Of a stretch of 12,032 nt of DNA, positions 1-6,920 are shown in pieces. The notes beneath the pieces are model-generated. The model was given only the letters and a program-made list of their open reading frames with translations. It had not been told where the DNA came from and ran no database searches. Location: positions 1 to 12,032 of the forward strand of contig DATEXU010000272.1 of the NCBI GenBank assembly GCA_035256645.1, in the 5' to 3' direction. Positions within the stretch are counted from its first letter, which is position 1. The number at the start of each line of letters is the position of its first letter. This DNA is from G026625185 sp035256645 (lineage in GTDB: Bacteria; Desulfobacterota; WTBG01; JAGOGO01). Position numbers and translations under genes: made by a program.

Positions 1-72
1 TTTGGGGATAACGAGCACGGCAACAGCCGGAGCCAGATAAGCCATTTTCTTGACAAACTCTCTCCGGCTTAC
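1..72. repeat. Copy 1 of duplicated leader-coding sequence (partner 379-450)
   Basis: Bases 1-72 align without gaps to 379-450, with about six mismatches by eye. The shared block is the part of the two small peptide genes that encodes the Tat leader. Similarity falls away just upstream of it. It reflects a tandem gene duplication rather than a mobile repeat. How far it extends into the mature region cannot be seen because copy 1 is cut by the window edge. Confidence 0.85.
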
Positions 73-105
73 TTCTTTTCCATCCTCTTTTTTCTTTTTT
101 TCCAT
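1..105 (-). CDS. Tat-leader small peptide, paralogue 1 (partial, runs off the left edge)
   Basis: Only the first 35 residues are inside the window. They begin at an ATG at 105-103 and consist of a Lys-rich start, the twin-arginine motif SRREFVK at residues 13-19 and a hydrophobic stretch (AYLAPAVAVLVIP). This is a textbook Tat leader. It is nearly identical to the leader of the neighbouring peptide at 274-483, with the motif at the same residue numbers. On the minus strand an AGGAGG lies about 12 nt before the ATG, which is long spacing for a ribosome binding site. The mature part is outside the window, so whether it also carries cysteine repeats cannot be seen. By analogy with its neighbour it should be an exported, folded or cofactor-loaded peptide. 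That function is inference. Confidence 0.7.
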   Translation of the reverse strand, partial: MEKKKKEDGKEVSRREFVKKMAYLAPAVAVLVIPK

Positions 106-153
106 GGCTTTTGAAAACCTCCTGATAAAATTTATTTAAAAAGTTTTCTTAGC

Positions 154-189
154 AAAAAAAATTGCAAGCGCCATCAGGGAAAAGCGCTT
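154..189 (-). terminator. Possible rho-independent terminator between the two small peptide genes
   Basis: Reading the minus strand, a 6-bp stem (AAGCGC, 189-184, paired with GCGCTT, 171-166) with a 12-nt loop is followed after four bases by a run of eight T (161-154). It sits after the peptide gene at 274-483 and before the peptide gene at 105. The short stem and the gap before the T run make it a weak candidate. It could serve as partial termination, giving the downstream paralogue a lower transcript level. Confidence 0.3.
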
Positions 190-273
190 TAAGATCAATG
201 GATAAATTAAATTTATGCACCGTTTGATATCAGGGTCACCGGGCATTCTTCAGGGAAAGTAATGTTGCCTGGT

Positions 274-483
274 TCACCGGCCTTCGCAACGCGGGGGGCA
301 GAGAGTAGTACACCGGCCTTCGCAACGCGGGGGGCACTGCGGGGTACAGACCCCGGTACATCCCTGGGCGGCGGTATATTTAGGAATAATGAGTACGGCA
401 ACAGCAGGAGCCAGATATGCCATTTTCTTGACAAACTCTCTCCGGCTTACCCCCTTTTTTCTGTCTCTCCTTTCTTTTTTCAT
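274..483 (-). CDS. Tat-leader peptide with seven tandem Cys-x-x-x units (paralogue 2)
   Basis: This 69-residue peptide starts at the ATG at 483-481; a TTG six codons upstream is a less likely start. Residues 1-39 form a Tat leader: basic start, SRREFVK at 13-19, hydrophobic core, and a possible cleavage after Ala39 (TAA|Q). The mature part is only about 30 residues and has cysteine at 42, 46, 50, 54, 58, 62 and 66, exactly every fourth residue. The octet CPPRCEGR occurs twice. No enzyme domain is present. Use of Tat suggests the peptide is folded or metal-loaded before export, or travels with a partner. The CXXX periodicity resembles targets of radical-SAM CXXX-repeat maturation systems and Cys-rich metal-binding peptides, but no maturase is visible here. 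It lies 25 nt after the TPR gene and is probably the distal part of the EPS operon. Its function is unknown. Confidence 0.72.
   Translation of the reverse strand: MKKERRDRKKGVSRREFVKKMAYLAPAVAVLIIPKYTAAQGCTGVCTPQCPPRCEGRCTTLCPPRCEGR
275..336. repeat. Tandem direct repeat, two 26-bp copies with 36-bp period
   Basis: The 26 bases at 275-300 recur identically at 311-336, giving a 36-bp (12-codon) period. On the minus strand each copy encodes CPPRCEGR and the first base of the next codon pair. Identity at every synonymous position points to a recent slippage or unequal-crossover expansion of the Cys-x-x-x array rather than selection on protein alone. Confidence 0.9.
379..450. repeat. Copy 2 of duplicated leader-coding sequence (partner 1-72)
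   Basis: This is the gap-free partner of bases 1-72, about 92% identical by eye. It encodes the twin-arginine leader of the Cys-rich peptide. Most differences are silent or conservative at the protein level (for example Val/Ile in the hydrophobic core), so the leader seems to be under purifying selection. Confidence 0.85.
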
Positions 484-508
484 GCCAGAAAAATCTCTCA
501 ATTAAAAT

Positions 509-1126
509 TTATTGGGAAAAACCTTCCTTTATTTTTTTAAGAGTCTCTTCAGCTACTCCTATCTTTTTTAAATAATCATCCACCGTATGCACATTGGAGC
601 ACGAGGAAATGGCATTTCGTGCCTCGACAATTCCCTCCGTTTCCATTCCTTCTTTAAAGTAAAAATTTGCCAGTGTAGCCCGGTAAAAAGCATTCTGGGG
701 ATCAAGGGCGATAGCTTTATTATAGGAAGCCAAGGCTTCTTTTTTGTTTAAAAGCTTCTCCCACACCATTCCGAGGCTAAGCCAGAGTTCCCCGTCTCGC
801 GGGCAGAGGGAAAGCCCCTGTTTCAGGGTTTCTTTTGCCTTATTCAGGAAACTTCCTTTATCCCCAGGAAACCAGGACCGACAAAAATAGAGCCTTCCCA
901 ATCGTTCAAAAAAAGTTACATCTTTTGGATAAATGGAGATGGCTTTTTCATAGAAAGAGATAGCATCAAGCCACCCCCCCTTTTTTTCTAATGTCAGGGC
1001 GTGATTATAACTCAGATTAGCAAAGAATACCACCCCTATATAATAAAGTAAAACAATGTAAAGTAAAGAAATTGTTCCTAAAAGTATTATTTTTTTTGCT
1101 CTATTAAATTTTATTTGGCTACTCAT
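509..1126 (-). CDS. Membrane-anchored TPR protein of the EPS operon
   Basis: The protein has 205 residues. A single transmembrane segment near residues 12-36 is followed by TPR-like helices at about 38-70, 71-111 (a longer, irregular unit), 112-145 and 146-175. The third is the most canonical, with the ending KAIALDPQNA. The ATG overlaps the end of the O-antigen ligase gene by 8 nt, so translation is probably coupled. O-antigen ligase/Wzy-like proteins in EPS clusters often carry C-terminal TPRs or are followed by a TPR gene, and this looks like a split version of that arrangement. The likely role is as a scaffold for the polymerisation or export complex, with the TPRs on one face of the inner membrane. 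The exact partner cannot be inferred. Confidence 0.8.
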   Translation of the reverse strand: MSSQIKFNRAKKIILLGTISLLYIVLLYYIGVVFFANLSYNHALTLEKKGGWLDAISFYEKAISIYPKDVTFFERLGRLYFCRSWFPGDKGSFLNKAKETLKQGLSLCPRDGELWLSLGMVWEKLLNKKEALASYNKAIALDPQNAFYRATLANFYFKEGMETEGIVEARNAISSCSNVHTVDDYLKKIGVAEETLKKIKEGFSQ

Positions 1127-2378
1127 ACGATTTTTTCAACCCCCCGATCATTCCTAAATAGGAAAAGAAGAGAAGAGCGTTGGCTGGAATTTGAAGGTTA
1201 AAATCAAAAACACTGTGAACAATTATAGCCAGGACGCCAACAGTGCACCCCAGGGAAATTCCTCGCTTGAGTGCACTTTTGGTATTAAAAAATATACTAA
1301 TCCCCGCCCTGGAGGCAGAAAAAATGAGCCACAAGAAAAGCGGAAGAAAGAGCAATCCGAGCTCCGAGGTGAAGTGCAGAAAGTCATTATGAGCATAGGT
1401 GTAGCGATTGGTTATGCCGGCAGTCCGAAAGGGAGGGAAGGAATAAGCAAAGGTGCCCAACCCTGTTCCCAAGAGAGGATGGTTCTGAATGATTTGCATC
1501 GTGCCCCTCCAGACCCTAAGCCGAGTTTCAAAATTAATAGGATCCTTTAGAAACTGGCCAAAGGTGGAGAGTCGTTCTGAGATCGAATTCAGCCCGACTA
1601 AGGAAGTACAAAAAAGGATGAAAACCACTGCTGACACTACCCACATTCTTTTAGAAAGCAGCCCCTTTTTCTTGGCCAAAAAGGCCATAAAAAAAAGAGA
1701 CAAAACCGCCCCAATCCACCCGCCTCGAGAAAGAGAGAGAACCAACGCGATCACCATAAGGGCTATGCCATAGCTTAAGATCGCTTTTTTCCCTTTATCA
1801 GTTACGTACAGAATTAATCCAAGAGCAAGAGGGAGGCAAAGTTCCAGAAACCCGGCAAAATGGTTGCGGTTCACATACGTAGAAGAAAGGCCCTCTTTCC
1901 AGGCAGGGGTCCCCATGGTAATGGCATACTTAAAAAGGCCAAAAAGGGAAAGCGCTATTCCAGAAGCAACGACGGCAAAGGAAAAAATAATCACCCGGTT
2001 TCGATCAGAAAAAAAATTTTGAACCAGAAAAAAGAGAACAAAGCACAAAAGAAAAAACCCCAGTTTTCTTTCGGTGTTTTCGGGATAAGCAGAAGAAAAA
2101 TAAGAAAGAATTCCCAAGAGAAGGAGGCAAAAGAGGGGAAGCTCGAGACCTGAAAACTTGATGGTCTGGCCTTCCCTTTGAATAACGTTAAACAGAAAAA
2201 GGAAAAGGGACGTTGCCAGGACAGCGGCAACCAGGCATATATAAACAGGATCTACTGCCCCTCGCACTATTGGGGCTAAAACCAGAACCGCAATAGTGCT
2301 CCATACAATTATTGAGTCAGATAAGGGCAGGATTTCCCCCTTAGGACCGGGGACGATCGCATTTTTCGTCCATCCCAT
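1119..2378 (-). CDS. O-antigen ligase / polysaccharide polymerase (Wzy_C family) membrane protein
   Basis: This 419-residue, very hydrophobic protein has about 10-12 transmembrane segments. Family landmarks are YVNRNHFAGFLE near 168-179, LSRGGWIG near 216-223, NHPLLGTGLGTF at 299-310, and YAHNDFLHFTSELG near 328-341 in the large periplasmic loop. A C-terminal HSVFDFNLQIPANALL block at 388-403 is typical of EPS-locus members. Proteins of this family either ligate glycan to an acceptor or polymerise repeat units. Next to a Wzz/kinase, a polymerase (Wzy-like) role is more likely, but sequence alone does not decide. The start ATG at 2378-2376 lies 38 nt inside the kinase gene. No later in-frame ATG precedes the first membrane segment, so I keep it. 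No clear Shine-Dalgarno is present, which suggests translational coupling. Confidence 0.87.
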   Translation of the reverse strand: MGWTKNAIVPGPKGEILPLSDSIIVWSTIAVLVLAPIVRGAVDPVYICLVAAVLATSLFLFLFNVIQREGQTIKFSGLELPLFCLLLLGILSYFSSAYPENTERKLGFFLLCFVLFFLVQNFFSDRNRVIIFSFAVVASGIALSLFGLFKYAITMGTPAWKEGLSSTYVNRNHFAGFLELCLPLALGLILYVTDKGKKAILSYGIALMVIALVLSLSRGGWIGAVLSLFFMAFLAKKKGLLSKRMWVVSAVVFILFCTSLVGLNSISERLSTFGQFLKDPINFETRLRVWRGTMQIIQNHPLLGTGLGTFAYSFPPFRTAGITNRYTYAHNDFLHFTSELGLLFLPLFLWLIFSASRAGISIFFNTKSALKRGISLGCTVGVLAIIVHSVFDFNLQIPANALLFFSYLGMIGGLKKSYE

Positions 2379-5004
2379 AATTTTTTCCGAAATAGTAATA
2401 ATAGTATTTGCTTTTTTTCCGATCTATCCCATTTAAAACAACACCGATAATAGGAGCGCCGGCAGCCTTGAGAGTCTCCGTCGCCTTTTTTGCTTCTTCT
2501 GGTCTGGTTACGCCTGCTTTTACTACCAAAATACTGCCATCAGAATATTGACTGAGAACCGGAGCATCAGCCATGAACAACGGTGGGCCATCAAGAAGAA
2601 TATAGTCAAAAAGATCTCGACACATGGAAAGGACTACTTCAAACCCCCGCGACGAAATGAGCGGCAAAGGGTTATGAAGAGGAGGGCCGCTGGGAAGCAA
2701 GAAAAGGTTTTCTGTTTCCGTATTAACTAAAAGGCTGCGTATATTTTTTTCCAACCACGGAGAATTTCCTTGGAGCTGAAATTTATCCATAAAAGATTCG
2801 ACCACCAGACCATCTTTTTTTATCTCTCCTTCGGTAAATTCATAAAAGCCTTCTTCGGAGGAAAAAAGAAGATTCAGGGTTTCCGAAAGGTGGAGGTTGA
2901 GGAGGTTTTCCATTCGTTCCGGCGCAACCGATCCCATTGACAAAAGCACTGAGCCTATCCGTTGGTTCGCGCTTTTGGCTAAATCTAACGCATCATCAAG
3001 ACTTTCTTTTTCGATCGCCTTGGTTCTTAAAAGTATTTGGCCCAATCTTTTTTCTATAGGGCGGTTTCCCCAGCAAAGGTCAATCATGGCGCCGCGATCA
3101 AATAACGCCAAAAAGTTTTTATCGCCCTTAACAATTTTTACCCTTCCACTTTTGCCCCGGGTAAAGATTATTCTCTGGATATCTCCGAAGGAAAACGTAT
3201 CGTTCAATACCCCCTTGTTTTCTAAGCAGGGAAAGTCGCGCAAGAACTCCGTGACCCCCTGGTTTTTTTGAGCGAAGGCGTGACTGAGGGATGGTTTTTT
3301 GAAATCAGCATCCACTATTGCCACGCGAAATCCTGACTGGGCGAGCGTGCTTCCCAAACCCTTAACTAATGTTGTCTTCCCCACGCCGCCGCCAGGGCCG
3401 GTGATAAAGAGAGTCTTCAAGGGTTTTCCTAAAGACTGGAAGCGTAAGTTGGTGGCGAGAGTCCGCAATGACTCAGAAAGGTCTCCGCTCAGCTCCCCCC
3501 GGGCAAGGGGTTCATCTTTAGGAACCAAAGAAAGGGTGGGCAGTTTGAGATATTTGTCCACATCCTTCTCTTCTTTTATGGAGCGGTCCATATATTCCAA
3601 AAAAAATGAAAGACCGACGCCAACGGAAAGGCCAACGATAAGCGCAAGAAACATATTCCTCGCCGGCCTCGGCTTTATCGGAAAAAGAGGGGTTTGGGCT
3701 TCTTCTACCAGCCGCACATCTTCCTGGCCGATCCCTTTTAACACTTCCATTTCCTTAAAATTGGTGAGCAGGGACTGATAAAGTTCTTTGTTTGTTGTCA
3801 CTTCTCTTTCCAGCATGGCATAACGGAGTTCTTTTCCCGAAAGGGAGAGGTTTTCGTTTTCCTTATCCTTCATTTGTGAGGAAAGCCGCGCCTCCTTGCC
3901 CCGCAACATGGAAGTTTGTTGTTTTAAGGCGGCAATGGTTTTGGCGATCTCGCGCCGGAAGCTTTCTTGGAGCTCTCTTATTTTAGCGTTGTTTTCCACC
4001 ATCGCAGGGTGTCTTTCTTTATAGGTCTTCTTTAACTCCTCCTGTTCGATGGTCGCTTTAATAAGATCAGCCCTCAAATCAAAAAGAAGCTTGTTGTCTA
4101 AAATTGCCGGCGAAAAGTCTTCTGTGTTTCCGCCCTTAAGCATCCGTTCGAGATCCCTAACCTTCTCTTCCAATCCGCTGGTTTCCACCTTGGCGGTGAG
4201 CAGGTCACCGCTTAACGAGCCTATATCACGGGCAGAAATATCTTTTTCCCCTTCGAGCGAAAAAATTCCTTCTTTCTGTTTAAATTCATAAAATTTTTGT
4301 TCGCTCTCTTGAAGCTTTTCCTTCATTTTGAAAATCTCGTCCGAAAAAAAGGAGAGGTAGTTGCGGAAAGAATCAAGTCGGCTTTCGGATAAATATTGGA
4401 GATAGCTTTTACAGATGGCGTTAGCAGCATCCCTGCAAAAGACAGGATCAGAATCCACCACACTTACTTCAATGAGGCGCGTATCGCGGATAGGAACAAC
4501 TTCTATTTCGCCCTGCAGAAAACCAGCCCAGGTGACATAGGGGTCGTCTTTCACCGGGGAGGTTTTTATTTCCGGAGTTTCTGGCGAAAAAGAAAATAAA
4601 GAAAAAGGGAATAAAAACCAGGTTTTTATTTTTCCCAGATTTTCTCTTACCTCTTCCTTAAGGGTCGGCTTTTTTTCTTCTTTTCTAGGCTCGTTAAGCC
4701 TTAAGGCTTTTGCCGAACGGGCAAGAACCGGAAGGCTTTTTATCATTATCGAATGGGTTTTAAAAGCCAGGGATTCAGAATAATCGCTTTCCCAGTATCC
4801 TCCTCCCGGGTTAAAGGTGGGTGGGGCGAGCTTTTGTTCTTTTCCCACTTTTATTCGAGCGCCAGCCTGATAGATCGGCTGGACAAGGAAGGTGCCGAGC
4901 CCGACGGTGGCAAGAAAACAAATCACCGTAGCGATAATAATCCATTTCCTTCTTTTTATGACTTCCCAATAATCCAAGAGGTGAATTTCTTGTTCTTCGT
5001 TCAT
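2341..5004 (-). CDS. Wzz/GNVR chain-length regulator fused to BY-type tyrosine kinase, with inserted domain
   Basis: The protein has 887 residues; usual fused co-polymerase/kinases are about 700-780. The N-terminal Wzz domain has transmembrane helix 1 at about 20-40. Long periplasmic coiled coils run from about 205 to 415, then a GNVR region leads into the proline-rich second helix (PIKPRPARN at 442-450, helix to about 469). The cytoplasmic ATPase has Walker A GPGGGVGKTT (536-545), Walker A' VAIVDADFKKP (561-571) and Walker B YILLDGPP (801-808). A C-terminal tyrosine cluster (Y867-871, Y876) is the autophosphorylation site. About 145 residues (roughly 600-740) are inserted between A' and the conserved NLFLLPSGPP segment; see the separate entry. 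A good ribosome binding site GGAAAGGA (5016-5009) lies 4 nt before the ATG. The protein should control EPS chain length and polymerase activity through cyclic phosphorylation. Confidence 0.92.
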   Translation of the reverse strand: MNEEQEIHLLDYWEVIKRRKWIIIATVICFLATVGLGTFLVQPIYQAGARIKVGKEQKLAPPTFNPGGGYWESDYSESLAFKTHSIMIKSLPVLARSAKALRLNEPRKEEKKPTLKEEVRENLGKIKTWFLFPFSLFSFSPETPEIKTSPVKDDPYVTWAGFLQGEIEVVPIRDTRLIEVSVVDSDPVFCRDAANAICKSYLQYLSESRLDSFRNYLSFFSDEIFKMKEKLQESEQKFYEFKQKEGIFSLEGEKDISARDIGSLSGDLLTAKVETSGLEEKVRDLERMLKGGNTEDFSPAILDNKLLFDLRADLIKATIEQEELKKTYKERHPAMVENNAKIRELQESFRREIAKTIAALKQQTSMLRGKEARLSSQMKDKENENLSLSGKELRYAMLEREVTTNKELYQSLLTNFKEMEVLKGIGQEDVRLVEEAQTPLFPIKPRPARNMFLALIVGLSVGVGLSFFLEYMDRSIKEEKDVDKYLKLPTLSLVPKDEPLARGELSGDLSESLRTLATNLRFQSLGKPLKTLFITGPGGGVGKTTLVKGLGSTLAQSGFRVAIVDADFKKPSLSHAFAQKNQGVTEFLRDFPCLENKGVLNDTFSFGDIQRIIFTRGKSGRVKIVKGDKNFLALFDRGAMIDLCWGNRPIEKRLGQILLRTKAIEKESLDDALDLAKSANQRIGSVLLSMGSVAPERMENLLNLHLSETLNLLFSSEEGFYEFTEGEIKKDGLVVESFMDKFQLQGNSPWLEKNIRSLLVNTETENLFLLPSGPPLHNPLPLISSRGFEVVLSMCRDLFDYILLDGPPLFMADAPVLSQYSDGSILVVKAGVTRPEEAKKATETLKAAGAPIIGVVLNGIDRKKSKYYYYYFGKNYGMDEKCDRPRS
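2800..3201 (-). other. DUF4388/MshEN-like domain inserted in the tyrosine kinase
   Basis: Residues about 602-735 of the kinase are absent from ordinary BY-kinases. The first part (GDIQRIIFTRGKSGRVKIV, then LFDRGAMIDLCWGNRP) follows the pattern of DUF4388/PATAN domains: a short helix, a glycine-turn beta strand pair and a second glycine turn. The second part (EKRLGQILLRTKAIEKESLD, then RIGSVLLSMGSVAPERMENLL) shows the repeated 'LGxxLxxxGxI...L' helical motif of MshEN/GspE-N domains. It ends with NLLFSSEEGFYEFTEG, the closing signature often seen at the end of DUF4388 proteins. Some MshEN domains bind cyclic-di-GMP, so a regulatory input on the kinase is possible. Ligand binding is inference, and I do not see a certain ligand motif. 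Confidence 0.65.
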
Positions 5005-5008
5005 TTTT

Positions 5009-5016
5009 TCCTTTCC
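5009..5016 (-). promoter_or_regulatory. Ribosome binding site of the Wzz/kinase gene
   Basis: On the minus strand GGAAAGGA sits 4 nt before the ATG at 5004-5002. It is one of the clearer Shine-Dalgarno sequences in the EPS operon and confirms the kinase start. Confidence 0.65.
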
Positions 5017-5025
5017 GCTTAATAT

Positions 5026-5613
5026 TTAAAGTCTTGACTCCGGGACATAAATCCTGTCTCCGGGCAGAAGTAAAGGATCAGATTCCTTTCCATCCCGGAT
5101 TTTTTCCAAATTTATTTTAATTATTTCTTCTTTCTCCGCTTTTTTTCTGGTTATGGTTGCCCGGTTAGGAGCCGCAAAAGGGTCAAACCCTCCAGCCAAA
5201 GCACAGGCATTAAGAGCGGTGAGGCCTTCTTGATAATCATAGGCCTTGGGATCTTTTACTCTGCCCAAAACGTAAACCTTGGAAAGAGCTTGCTTGCCCC
5301 GGTATTCTTTTACCGTTACATTAACAACAGGATCGACAAAGTAATCCTGCGCAAGCGCCCCTCTTATTTTTTTGGAAAAATCACTCAGGGAAAGATTGGA
5401 AGCCGGAACATCACCAAGAAAAGGAACAGAAACCATTCCCTCCCTGGAAATCGTTAAAGTGGAATTGTTTTGCTCCTTGCCGCCGGCAAAAACGGTGAGG
5501 ACGACAACGTCTCCCGGGCTCAGTTTGTATCCTTCCTCGGCAAAGGTTGCTACCGGAAGGAAAAAAGAAAAGAGCACAAACCAGGTAAAAAAAATTTTTC
5601 TTATTTTTTCCAC
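5026..5613 (-). CDS. Short polysaccharide export (OPX/Wza-like) periplasmic protein
   Basis: The protein has 195 residues and starts at GTG (5613-5611), overlapping the barrel gene's stop by 13 nt. The signal peptide is residues 1-25 (cleavage at TFA|EEG), with no lipobox cysteine. A Poly_export domain spans about 28-103 (YKLSPGDVVVLTVF, DGDV-type strand GMVSVPFLGDVPASNLSL). One SLBB domain spans about 111-187 (VYVLGRVKDPKAYDYQEGLT, ending LLLPGDRIYVPE). It is about half the length of E. coli Wza and lacks the C-terminal amphipathic helix that forms the outer-membrane pore. Short OPX proteins of this type are known to work with a separate outer-membrane beta-barrel, and such a barrel is encoded immediately upstream. 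The likely role is to form the periplasmic part of the EPS exit channel. Confidence 0.9.
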   Translation of the reverse strand: MEKIRKIFFTWFVLFSFFLPVATFAEEGYKLSPGDVVVLTVFAGGKEQNNSTLTISREGMVSVPFLGDVPASNLSLSDFSKKIRGALAQDYFVDPVVNVTVKEYRGKQALSKVYVLGRVKDPKAYDYQEGLTALNACALAGGFDPFAAPNRATITRKKAEKEEIIKINLEKIRDGKESDPLLLPGDRIYVPESRL

Positions 5614-6920
5614 AACTCTGCTACCCCCTTGATAGAAAAAAAGACCCGATTTTCTTTATAGCCACTGTTTATTAAATTGGAGTCCCTCTCAATTCGGGTG
5701 TAACCGAGCGAGAGGATCAACCACCGTTTCAGCGTGTATTGGATTAAAAAGTCTCCTCCGTAAAGCTTGTCGTTTCTTTTTCTCAAGCGCCCACTTTCCG
5801 TGAATCCTTTTTCCTCATCATACCCCAGGCCTTCGAAGAAAATCGAGGCCGCGAGGCGCGTCTTCGAATAAGGAGAATAAAAAAAATCCAAAGAAGCCCG
5901 GTCAACAGAATAGTAAGAATTGCCCATGCCGAGATCAGCCGGGTAATGGGAAAAAGAAAGTTCGGCTAACATTTTTTTTGTCTCTCGGACAAGCTTTGCC
6001 ATCCCGATCATTCGGGTCGTATCCCCGACCTGTCCCTTAATTTGTTTATCAAAATATTTTTGTTGGGCGCCAAAGGAGATTTCTCCCCGGTAGCGGGGAT
6101 TAAACTTGCGGGTTATGCCCACAACGGCTTGGTACGCATTATAATTGGTTGAGATTTCATAATCCCGGGTTAGAGCCCGTGCGTCAACGTAGACATTGGT
6201 TCTTGAATTAAGCTCATGCCCTAACGTTACATCCACAGAATACGCAGAGGAATTCTCGTCGCTGGGGGTGAGGGTCTCCAGATAATGGAGCGTATCAAAG
6301 CGGAATTTAAGCCTTAGGGAGGTCCGGTCGCTGAGCTGATGTTCAAGATACGGAGAAACCCAGTTTCGGAAGTACTTAGCAGCAGAAATTTGATTTGTGG
6401 CAAACGATACATCGGTTGGTCTTCGGGAAAGCAAAAACAACTCCTCCACCCCAACTTTTAACCGGTCATTGATCATCCTTTTTGCCATGAGTCGCAGATT
6501 GTGACCAATATAATCCAACTCTCTCAGATTAATCCCCGGAGCAGAATCAAGATCAGCATATTTTGTAACCGCCATCTGATAATCTAAGGCGATTGCATAC
6601 CGCAACCCTCGCGAATTAATTTGAAGCCCAGGGGTAATACACGTTATAAGGTCCCGACTCTGATTTTTTTCCGTAGAGAATATATTGTCGTCGTATTCAT
6701 TTTTTATATCGAGGGTAAGGGCAAAAGGGACCCTTCTTTCTAATTTAAACTCTTTTTCATAAGCGCTGCCCCAATATCCTTCCTCCATAGGCCCATAAAT
6801 AAGGCCCCAATAACTTTCCTCCTCAGCCTCCACGTCGGGGAGCCAAGCTCTCGATTTTGTAGGGAAAAAAAGAAAAACAACAACGAAGGTAAAGACAACT
6901 CCCTTTTTAAACCAATTCAT
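5601..6920 (-). CDS. Outer-membrane beta-barrel protein (BBP2-like), likely EPS export porin
   Basis: The protein has 439 residues. The signal peptide is residues 1-25 (KSRA|WLP). From about residue 66 on there are regularly spaced amphipathic strands, such as ALTLDIKNEYDDNIF, RYAIALDYQMAVTKY, TSLRLKFRFDTLHYL and LILSLGYTRIERDSN. The EYDDNIFST...DLITCITPGLQI block is characteristic of BBP2-type barrels found in exosortase/PEP-CTERM-associated EPS loci. The chain ends with strand VFFSIKGVAELWKK. Length and strand number fit a barrel of roughly 16-18 strands. Its ATG directly abuts the stop of the preceding gene and its 3' end overlaps the OPX gene. It is probably the outer-membrane partner of the short OPX protein. 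A structural role is also possible. Confidence 0.85.
   Translation of the reverse strand: MNWFKKGVVFTFVVVFLFFPTKSRAWLPDVEAEEESYWGLIYGPMEEGYWGSAYEKEFKLERRVPFALTLDIKNEYDDNIFSTEKNQSRDLITCITPGLQINSRGLRYAIALDYQMAVTKYADLDSAPGINLRELDYIGHNLRLMAKRMINDRLKVGVEELFLLSRRPTDVSFATNQISAAKYFRNWVSPYLEHQLSDRTSLRLKFRFDTLHYLETLTPSDENSSAYSVDVTLGHELNSRTNVYVDARALTRDYEISTNYNAYQAVVGITRKFNPRYRGEISFGAQQKYFDKQIKGQVGDTTRMIGMAKLVRETKKMLAELSFSHYPADLGMGNSYYSVDRASLDFFYSPYSKTRLAASIFFEGLGYDEEKGFTESGRLRKRNDKLYGGDFLIQYTLKRWLILSLGYTRIERDSNLINSGYKENRVFFSIKGVAELWKK

Noticed and set aside
250..276. UGA at the end of the Cys array as a possible selenocysteine codon
   Set aside because: Readthrough adds only seven ordinary residues before a second TGA, and no convincing SECIS-like stem-loop is seen just after it. 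A simple stop is the better reading.
275..336. CRISPR-like direct repeats
   Set aside because: Only two copies, with a 10-bp spacer, in frame within a coding sequence; this is a protein-coding tandem repeat.
213..434. Open frame overlapping the Cys-rich peptide in another frame (73 codons)
   Set aside because: It is a shadow produced by the 36-bp repeat and GC-rich codons. It lacks a ribosome binding site, and the overlapping frame has the Tat leader and cysteine periodicity.
1860..2230. Overlapping open frames on both strands within the ligase gene
   Set aside because: They have low-complexity, Lys- or Phe-rich translations caused by the A/T-rich membrane-protein codons and are shadows of the real gene.
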